Source of the DNA: Serripes groenlandicus
Lineage: Eukaryota > Mollusca > Bivalvia > Cardiida > Cardiidae
Length of the DNA: 64,000 nucleotides
Assembly (NCBI GenBank): GCA_031761405.1
Contig: JASEVX010000008.1
Location: 70,497,717 to 70,561,716 of the forward strand
Direction of reading: 5' to 3'
The notes under the pieces were generated by a model that saw only the letters and a list, made by a program, of their open reading frames with translations, searched no databases and was not told where the DNA came from. The translations under genes were made by a program, and so were the position numbers. Below are positions 13,401-25,400 of the stretch, piece after piece. Position 1 is the first letter of the stretch, and the number at the start of each line of letters is the position of its first letter.

Positions 13401-16400
13401 ATACTGACATTGTTGATACTGACATTGTTGAAACTGACATTGTTGAAACAGACATTGTTGAAACAGACATTGTTGATTGTTGAAACAGACATTGTTGATT
13501 GTTGAAACAGACATTGTTGATTGTTGAAACAGACATTGTTGAAACAGACATTGTTGATTGTTGAAACAGACATTGTTGATTGTTGAAACATACATTGTTG
13601 AAACAGACATTGTTGAAACAGACATTGTTGAAACAGACATTGTTGAAACAGACATTGTTGAAACAGACATTGTTGAAACAGACATTGTTGAAACAGACAT
13701 TGTTGAAACTGACATTGTTGAATCAGACATTGTTGATTGTTGAAACAGACATTGTTGAAACAGACATTGTTGAAACAGACATTGTTGAAACAGACATTGT
13801 TGTTGAAACAGACATTGTTGAAACAGACATTGTTGAAACAGACATTGTTGAAACAGACATTGTTGAAACAGACATTGTTGAAACAGACATTGTTGATACT
13901 GACATTGTTGATACTGACATTGTTGAAACTGACATTGTTGAAACAGACATTGTTGAAACAGACATTGTTGATTGTTGAAACAGACATTGTTGATTGTTGA
14001 AACAGACATTGTTGATTGTTGAAACAGACATTGTTGATTGTTGAAACAGACATTGTTGATTGTTGAAACATACATTGTTGAAACAGACATTGTTGAAACA
14101 GACATTGTTGAAACAGACATTGTTGAAACAGACATTGTTGAACCATCTGGTACGGCTATGAATGGATATACGTCACGATTTATAATCTCGCATTATTAAC
14201 TTGTTATTCCACATGTCTAATTTAATAAATGATCGATTAATACTAGATTGATTTATTTAATTCGTCAGGACGAAAAGGGTTAATACTCGCTATTAACAAG
14301 CACATATATCTGATTCAGTGATTTGGTGCTACGTCATTGTCATTACATGTCGATTTTCATTACCTTAAACATCTTGTCGATGTAATCATTAGCCTTTTCG
14401 TCACCCGGTTTAATATAGAACTATTACAACTATTTCCATACCTTAAACATCTTGTCGATGTAATCATTCACCTTTTCGTCGTCGGGCACATACACAGAAC
14501 TATTACAAATATTTCCCGCCATTAAACACCCATGCTCATCCGCTACTTCTCGGGCCATTTTCAGGGCGGCGATATTAATTCGTTCTGTGTCGTTTTCACG
14601 TCCAATAACACGCATCTTTTCTCTATGGCCATAATAATGAAATGTTTAAACGTACAGGGGTCTCCCAAATACTCGAACATGGGAAAATACGGACATATCA
14701 ACTAACTTGAACATAGTAAAATACGTACATAACAACTAACTCGAACATAGTAAAATACGTACATATCAACTGACTCGAACATAGTAAAATACGTACATAT
14801 CAACTGACTCGAACATAGTAAAACACGTACATATCAACTACTCGAATATAGGAAACTACGGACATATCAACTAACTCGAACATAGTAAAATACGTACATA
14901 ACAACTAACTCGAACATAGTAAAATACGGACATATCAACTAACTCGAATATAGCAAAATACGGACATAACAACTAACTCGAACATAGTAAAATACGGACA
15001 TATCAACTAACTCGAACATAGTAAAATACGGACATAACAACTAACTCGAACATGGGAAAATACGGACATATCAACTGACTCGAACATAGTAAAACACGTA
15101 CATATCAACTACTCGAATATAGGAAACTACGGACATATCAACTAACTCGAACATAGTAAAATACGTACATAACAACTAACTCGAACATAGTAAAATACGG
15201 ACATATCAACTAACTCCAACATAGTAAAATACGAACATATCAACTAACTCAAACATGGGAAATATATTCATATCAACTAACTCGAACATAGTAAAATACG
15301 GACATATCAACTAACTCGAACATAGTAAAATACGAACATATCAACTAACTCAAACATAGTAAAATACGTACATATTAACTAACTCGAACATAGTAAAATA
15401 CGAAAATATCAACTAACTCGAACATAGTAAAATACGAACATATCAACTAACTCGAACATAGTAAAATACGAACATATCAACTAACTCGAACATAGGAAAA
15501 TACGGACATATCAACTAACTCAAACATAGGAAAATACGGACATATCAACTAACTCGAACATAGTAAAATACGTACATAACAACTAACTCGAACATAGTAA
15601 AATACGGACATAACAACTAACTCGAACATGGGAAAATACGGACATATCAACTGACTCGAACATAGTAATACACGTACATATCAACTACTCGAATATAGGA
15701 AACTACGGACATATCAACTAACTCGAACATAGTAAAATACGTACATAACAACTAACTCGAACATAGTAAAATACGGACATATCAACTAACTCCAACATAG
15801 TAAAATACGAACATATCAACTAACTCAAACATGGGAAATATATTCATATCAACTAACTCGAACATAGTAAAATACGGACATATCAACTAACTCGAACATA
15901 GTAAATTACGAACATATCAACTAACTCGAACATGGGAAAATACGGACATATCAACTAACTCGAACATAGTAAAATACGGACATATCAACTAACTCAAACA
16001 TAGTAAAATACGGACATATCAACTAACTCGAACATAGTAAAATACGAACATATCAACTAACTCGAACATAGGAAAATACGGACATATCAACTAACTCGAA
16101 CATAGTAAAATACGAACATATCAACTAACTCTAACATAGTAAAATACGAACATATCAACTAACTCGAACATAGTAAACTACGAACATATCAACTAACTCG
16201 AACATAGTAAAATACGAACATATCAACTAACTCTAACATGGGAAATATGTTCATATCAACTAACTCGAACATAGTAAAATACGGACATATCAACTAACTC
16301 CAACATAGTAAAATACGAACATATCAACTTACTCAAACATGGGAAATATATTCATATCAACTAACTCGAACATAGTAAAATACGGACATATCAACTAACT

Positions 16401-19400
16401 CGAACATAGTAAAATACGAACATATCAACTAACTCAAACATGGGAAATATATTCATATCAACTAACTCGAACATAGTAAAATACGGACATATCAATACTA
16501 ACTCCAACATAGGAAAATACGGACATATCAACTAACTCCAACATAGTAAAATACGAACATATCAACTAACTCAAACATGGGAAATATATACATATCAACT
16601 AACTCGAACATAGTAAAATACGGACATATCAACTAACTCGAACATAGGAAAATACGGACATATCAACTAACTCGAACATAGTAAAGTACGGACATATCAA
16701 CTAACTCAAACATGGGAAATATATACATAACAACTATCTCGAACATAGTAAAATACGGACATATCAACTAACTCGAACATAGAAAAATACGGACATATCA
16801 ACTGAATCGAACATGGGAAAATACGGACATATCAACTAACTCGAACATAGTAAAATACGGACAAATCAACTAACTCGAATATGGGAAATATATACATATC
16901 AACTAACTCGATCATAGTAAAATACGGACATATCAACTTATCGAATATAGGAAAATACGGACATATCAACTAACTCAAACATACATGTAGGAAAATATCA
17001 ACTAACTAAAACAAAGAAAAATACGGACATATCGACTTACTCGAATAAAGGAAAAAAAGGACATATCAACTACTCGAATATAGGAAAATACGGACATATC
17101 GACTACTCGAATATAGGAAAATACGGACATATCAACTAACTCGAATATAGGAAAATACGGACATATCAACTAACTCGAATATAGGAAAATACGGACATAT
17201 CAACTAACTCGAATATAGGAAAATACGGACATATCAACTAACTTAATACGGACATATCAACTGCTCGAATATAGGAAAATACGGACATATCAACTACTCG
17301 AATATAGGAAAATACGGACATATCAACTTACTCGAACATGGTAAATTACGGACATATCAACTGCTCGAATATAGGAAAATACGGACATATCAACTACTCG
17401 AATATAGGAAAATACGGACATATCAACTTACTCGAACATGGTAAATTACGGACATATCAACTACTCGAATATAGGAAAATACGGACATATCAACTACTCG
17501 AATATAGGAAAATACGGACATATCAACATCTCGAATATAGGAAAATAGGGACATATCAACTACTCGAATATAGGAAAATACGGACATATCAACTTACTCG
17601 AACATGGTAAAATACGGACATATCGACTACTCGAATATAGAAATATACGGACATATCAACTAACTCAAACATGGGAGAATACGGACATATCAACGACTCA
17701 AATATAGGAAAGTACGGACATATCAACGAACTCAAACATGGGAAAATACGGACATATCGACTACACAAATATAGAAAAATACGAATATAACAACTTACTC
17801 TAACATGGGGAAAATACGGACATATCAACTTACTCGAATATAGGAAAATACGGACATATCAACTACTCGAATAAAGGAACATACGGACATATCAACTATT
17901 CGAATATAGAAAAATACGGACATATCAACCTACTCGGACATGGTAAAATACGGACATATAAACTACTCGAAAATAGGAAAATACGGACACATTAACTTAC
18001 TCGAACATGGTAAAATACGGACATATCAACTACTCGAATATAGGAAAATACGGACATATCAACTACTCGAATATAGGAAAATACGGATATATCAACTAAC
18101 TCGAACATGGTAAAATACAGACATATCAACTTACTCGAACATGGTAAAATACGGACATATAAACTACTCGAATACATGTATAGGAAAATACGGACATATC
18201 AACTTACTCGAACATGGTTAAATACGGACATATCAACTACTCGAATATAGGAAAATACGGACATATCAAATACTCGAATATAGGAAAATACGGTCATATC
18301 AACTACTCGAATATAGGAAAATACGGACATATCAACTTACTCGAACATGGTAAAAAAAGGACATATCGAGTACTCGAATATAGAAAAATACGGACATATC
18401 AACTAACTCAAACATGGGAAAATACGGACATATCAACTACTCAAATATAGGAAAGTACGGACATATCAACTAACTCAAACATGGGAAAATATGGACATAT
18501 CGACTTCAAAAATATAGAAAAATACGAATATAACAACTTACTCTAACATGGGAAAAATACGGACATATCAACTAACTCGAATATAGGAAAATACGGACAT
18601 ATCAACTACTCGAATATAGGAAAATACGGACATATGAACTACTCGAATATAGGAAAATACGGACATATCAACTTACTCGAACATGGTAAAATACGGACAT
18701 ATCAACTTACTCGAACATGGTAAAATATGGACATATAAACTACTCGAATACATGTATAGGAAAATACGGACATATCAACTTACTCGAACATGGTAAAATA
18801 CAGACATATTAACTACTCGAATATAGGAAAATACGGACATATCAACTACTCGAATATAGGAAAATACGGACACATCAACTTACTAGCACATGGTAAAATA
18901 CGGACATATCAACTTCGTCTTACATTGGAAAGGGGTAACATAAGGGATTCGTCGTACGTGGTAAAGGGTTAATAGAACATTTTCGTCGTGACTGGGAAAG
19001 AGGTAACAGAACATTTCCGTCGTACCTGGGAAAGGTTAACAGAACAGATTCGTCGTACCTGGGAAAGTGGTAACAGAACAGATTTGTCGTACGTTGGAAA
19101 GGGGTTACATAACATATTCGTCGTAACTGGGAAAGGGGTTACATAACATATTCGTCGTAACTGGGAAAAGAGTAACAGAACAGATTCGTCGTAACTGGGA
19201 AAAGAGTAACAGAACAGATTCGTCGTAACTGGGAAAGGGGTTACAGAACAGATTCGTCGTACGTGGGAAAGAGGCTACAGAACAGATTCGTCGTACATGG
19301 GAAAGGGTTAACATAACATATTCGTCGTATGTGGGAAAGGGTTAACATAACAGATTCGTCGTACGTGGGAAAAGGGTAACAGAACAGATTCGTCGTAACT

Positions 19401-22400
19401 GGGAAAGAGGCTATAGTTGGCGAATTCCGCAGACACTCGTTGAATTCTATGTTTGAGTTGGATACATTGTCATACAAGAACGCAATAATCCGTACAAGTA
19501 ACTGGATACATTGTCATACAAGAACGCAATAATCCGTACAAGTAACTGGATACATTGTCATACAAGAACGCAATAATCCGTACAAGTAACTGGATACATT
19601 GTCATACAAGAACGTAATAATCCGTAAAAGTAACTGGATACATTGCCATACAAGAACGATATAATCCCTACAAGTAACTGGATACATTGTCATACAAGAA
19701 CGTTATAATCCGTAAAAGTAACTGGATACATTGCCATACAAGAACGATATAATCCCTACAAGTAACTGGATACATTGTCATACAAGAACGCAATAATCCG
19801 TACAAGTAACTGGATATATTGTCATACAAGAACGCAATAATCCGTAAAAGTAACTGGATACATTGCCATACAAGAACGATATAATCCCTACAAGTAACTG
19901 GATACATTGTCATACAAGAACGATATAATCCGTAAAAGTAACTGGATACATTGCCATACAAGAACGATATAATCCCTACAAGTAACTGGATATATTGTCA
20001 TACAAGAACGATATAATCCGTAAAAGTAACTTGATACATTGCCATACAAGAACGAACTAATCCGTACAAGTAACTGGATAGATTGCCATACAAGAACGAA
20101 ATAATCCGTACAAGTAACTGGATAGATTGCCATACAAGAACGAAATAATCCGTACAAGTTACTGGATACATTGCCATACAAGAACAAAATAATCTGTACA
20201 AGTAACTGGATAGATTGACGGACGATAACGCACATTTCCAGACCACCGCCGCAACAAACACATGAAGTTAGGATACTTTTGATCTAAAGGCATCATTGGC
20301 ATTCGAATTTAAAAAAGTGTATGTGTGCATTTTAAAAAACGCTGGTACGGGCAACTCATATTGCATATTGAATTTTGAATATAGCATAGCCTTCAATTCG
20401 GTAACCATGTGTGCCACTAACAAATGGATGATAAAAGTGTAACAAATTGAATCTATAATAAAGATCTAACGTTAACCAGAGACATATAAAAACGTGTTTA
20501 TATCTCTGACGTTACCCACTTGGATTGAAATCATGTTTACCAAATTGACGACATTTGTTTCACTTACGGTAAGAGCAATAACAACATCACTTCCGGCATG
20601 AACGAATTCTTCGTACTTTTGTTTCACCAGGTGCGGAAAGTCCAATATCACTTCGGGTACAAAGGCTCCGGCCGACAAATAGCCCTTTCTTTCAAATTCG
20701 AAAATATATCCCTCCGCCACGACCAAGGTTCCCCCATTTTTAAGTCTTTCAATAAGTCCTACAATGTTTGTTTGTTCAATCTTTCTTTAGAAGTTCTGTC
20801 TCGTATTTTTATTTTTACCACGAAGTTGCATAACGATACAAACCAAAACAAGTGAATGTTTAATTAAGATCCTATTTGTTCAATGATATATGTATATTAA
20901 ATACGTTTACATCATTATTCATTTTGTTCCAAGGTTAACGCTTTTCAGCAACCCGACACTACGGGACACTATTCAACTTGAAAACGATGCTGCCAGGTAT
21001 TTTTACATTTTCCCAATAGAAAAAATAAAACACATTAAATCCGTTCATAATGTTGAATATACAGGATCGAACCATGAAAGGTGAACGTTGGAAAAGAGTT
21101 AATCTCTTTTATCGGCTTTTTGAAAACATAGTGACAAAAGAAGAAATTGCTATTTCTCCTTTTGCCACAATGTTTTTCACTTTTAGTCACAGGTTATCCA
21201 TACAATTTTCGTCAGAAGTGTTTTCCTTTGTTTGCATACATATGAATGGTAGAACAAGTTAAAATGATGTGATGAGCGGACAGGTCAATGCACTTATTGA
21301 ATTGATGACTGATTAACTTAATTCGTGATTATATCGTCTTAAGAAGAGAACATCGTCATCCATAGCTATCACGTACCTCTGAAGCAGACAACCTTTGAAA
21401 ACATTGCAACACAAGGATAATTTGCTCAGTATGATCAATTTATTCTTTTGTCATAATTAAAAATAAATACTATTCTATAATTACACTTATTTGTAGAAAT
21501 GTAATATATTTGTAGATATGTACTATATTTGTAGATTTGTAGAAATGTACTATATTTGTAGATATGTACTATATGTGTAAGTATATACTATTTGTGTAGA
21601 TATGTACTATATTTGTAGATATGTACTATATGTGTAGATATGTGTAGATATTTACAATATTTGTAGATATGTACTATATGTGTAGATATGTACTATATTT
21701 GTAGATTTGTAGAAATGTACTATATTTGTAGATATGCTCTATATGTGTAGATATATACTATATGTGTAGATATGTACTATATTTGTAGATATGTACTATA
21801 TGTGTAGATATTTGTAGATATTTACACTATTTGTAGATATGTACTATATGTGTAGATATGAACTATATTTGAAGATATGTACTATATTTGTAGATGTACT
21901 ATATTTGAAGATATGTACTATATTTGTAGATGTACTATATGTGTAGATATGTACTATATTTCTAGATATGTACTATATTTGTAGATATTTCTAGATATGT
22001 ACTATATGTGTAGATATGTTCTATATTTGTAGATATGTATTATATGTGTAGATATGTACAATATGTGTAGATATGTACTATATTTGTGGATATGTACTAT
22101 ATGTGTAGATATGTACTATATGTGTAGGTATGTACTATATTTGTAGATATATACTATATGTGTAGATATGTACTATATGTGTAGATATGTGCTATATTTG
22201 TTGATATGTACTATATGTGTATATATGTACTATATTTGTAGATATGTACTATATGTGTAGATATGTACTATATGTGTAGATGTGTACTATATGTGTAGAT
22301 GTGTACTATATGTGTACATGTATATATGTACTATATGTGTAGATATGTACTATATGTGCACATATGTACTATATGTGTAGATATGTACTATAAGTGTAGA

Positions 22401-25400
22401 TATGTACTATATGTGCAAATATGTACTATATGTGTAGATATGTACAATATTTTAATTTGTTTTGCTTGGATGTTTTCAAAGTTGTCAGATGCAGGTTCGT
22501 CGTACGTGGGAAAGGGGTAACAGAACATATTCGTCGTACATTGGAAAGGGGTAACATTACAGATTCGTCGTAACTGGGAACGGGGTAACAGAACAGATTC
22601 GTCGTACGTGGGAAAGGGGTTACAGAATAAATTCGTCGTACCTGGGAAAGGGATAACAGGACAGATTCGTCGTACTTGGTAAAGGGGTAACAGACAGATT
22701 CGTCGTACGTGGGAAAGGATAACAGAACAGATTAGTAGTACCTTGGAAAGGGGTAACAGAACAGATTCGTCGTACGTGGGAAAGGGTAACAGAACGGATT
22801 TGTCGTACCTGGGAAAGGGGTAACATAATATATTCGTCGTACCTGCGAAAGGGTAAAAATATTATTTTCTTTTACATTGGAAAGGGTTAACAGAAGGGAT
22901 TCGTCGTACGTGGTAAAGGGTTAATAGAACATTTTCGTCGTGACTGGGAAAGGGGTAACAGAACAGATTCGTCGTACCTGGGAAAGTGGTAACAGAACAG
23001 ATTTGTCGTACGTTGGAAAGGGATAACAAAACAGATTCGTCGTACCTGGGAAAGGGGTAACATAACAGATTCGTCGTACGTTGGAAAGGGGTAACAAAAC
23101 AGATTCGTCGTACCTGGGAAAGGGTTAACATAACAGATTCGTCGTACCTGGGAAAGGGTAACATAACAGATTCGTCGTACGTGGGAAAGGGACAACATAA
23201 CAGATTTGTCGTACATGGGAAAGGGGTAACATAACAGATTCGTCGTATATGGGAAAGGGTAACATAACAGATTCGTCGTATATGGGAAAGGGGTAACATA
23301 ATAGATTCGTCGTATATGGGAAAGGGTAACAGAACAGATTCGTCGTACCTGGGAAAGGGGTAACATAACAGATTCGTCGTACGTGGGAAAGGGACAACAT
23401 AACAGATTTGTCGTACATGGGAAAGGGGTAACATAACAGATTCGTCGTATATGGGAAAGGGTAACATAACAGATTCGTCGTATATGGGAAAGGGGTAACA
23501 TAATAGATTCATCGTATATGGGAAAGGGGTAACAGAACAGATTCGTCGTATATGGGAAAGGGGTAACATAACAGATTCGTCGTATATGGGAAAGGGTAAC
23601 ATAACAGATTCGTCGTATATGGGAAAGGGGTAACATAATAGATTCGTCGTATATGGGAAAGGGTAACAGAACAGATTCGTCGTACCTGGGAAAGGGGTAA
23701 CATAACAGATTCGTCGTACGTGGGAAAGGGACAACATAACAGATTTGTCGTACATGGGAAAGGGGTAACATAACAGATTCGTCGTATATGGGAAAGGGTA
23801 ACATAACAGATTCGTCGTATATGGGAAAGGGGTAACATAATAGATTCATCGTATATGGGAAAGGGGTAACAGAACAGATTCGTCGTACCTGGGAAAGGGG
23901 TAACATAACAGATTCGTCGTACCTGGGAAAGGGGTAACAGAATTGGGAAAGGGGTAACATAACAGATTCGTCGTACGTGGGAAAGGGACAACATAACAGA
24001 TTTGTCGTACATGGGAAAGGGGTAACATAACAGATTCGTCGTATATCGGAAAGGGTAACATAACAGATTCGTCGTATATGGGAAAGGGGTAACATAATAG
24101 ATTCATCGTATATGGGAAAGGGTAACATAACAGATTCGTCGTACATGGGAAAGGGGTTAACATAACAGATTCGTCGTACCTGGGAAAGGGTTAACATAAC
24201 AGATTCGTCGTACCTGGGAAAGGGTTAACATAACAGATTCGTCGTACCTGGGAAAGGGGTAACATAACATATTCGTCGTACCTGGGAAAGGGTTAACATA
24301 ACAGATTCGTCGTACCTGGAAAAAGGGTAACAGAACAGATTCGTCGTACATGGGAAAGGGTTAACATAACAGATTTGTCGTACCTGGGAAAGGGGCAACA
24401 GAACATATTCGTCGTACCTGGAAAAAGGGTAACAGAACAGATTCGTCGTACCTGGGAAAGGGGTAACATAACAGATTCGTCGTACGTGGGAAAGGGACAA
24501 CATAACAGATTTGTCGTACATGGGAAAGGGGTAACATAACAGATTCGTCGTATATGGGAAAGGGTAACATAACAGATTCGTCGTATATGGGAAAGGGGTA
24601 ACATAATAGATTCGTCGTATATGGGAAAGGGTAACAGAACAGATTCGTCGTACCTGGGAAAGGGGTAACATAACAGATTCGTCGTACCTGGGAAAGGGGT
24701 AACATAACAGATTCGTCGTACATGGGAAAGGGGTTAACATAACAGATTCGTCGTACCTGGGAAAGGGTTAACATAACAGATTCGTCGTACCTGGGAAAGG
24801 AGTAACATAACATATTCATCGTACGCGGGAAAGGGGTAACATAACAGATTCGTCGTACATGGGAAAGGGGTTAACATAACAGATTCGTCGTACCTGGGAA
24901 AGGGTTAACATAACAGATTCGTCGTACCTGGGAAAGGGGTAACATAACAGATTCGTCGTACCTGGGAAAGGGGCAACAGAACATATTCGTCGTACCTGGG
25001 AAAGGGGTAACAGAACAGATTCGTCGTACCTGGGAAAGGGGCAACAGAACATATTCGTCGTACCTGGAAAAAGGGTAACAGAACAGATTCGTCGTACATG
25101 GGAAATGAGTAACAGAGCAGAAGATGAAGATTCGTCGTACCTGGGAAAGGGGTAACAGAACATATTCGTCGTACGTGGGAAAGGGGTAACAGAACAGATT
25201 CGTCGTACCTGGGAAAAGGGTAACAGAACATATCCGTCGAACCTGGGAAAGGGGTAACAGAACATATCCGTCGTACGTGGGAAAGGGGCAACAGAACAGA
25301 TTCGTCGTACGTGGGAAAGGGGTAACAGAACATATCCGTCGTACTTGGGAAAGGGGTAACAGAACATATCCGTCGTACTTGGGAAAGGGGTAACAGAACA

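Noticed and set aside
13034..14146. 370-codon minus-strand open frame of pentapeptide repeats
   Set aside because: The 15-bp unit keeps all copies in one frame; frames of similar length exist on the other strand and in other phases. No start context or non-repeat domain.
14658..18925. CRISPR-like array
   Set aside because: Units are contiguous with no unique spacers, and the genome is eukaryotic. This is a minisatellite.
20598..20855. 85-codon plus-strand frame
   Set aside because: Antisense of BHMT exon 2 and its intron flank.
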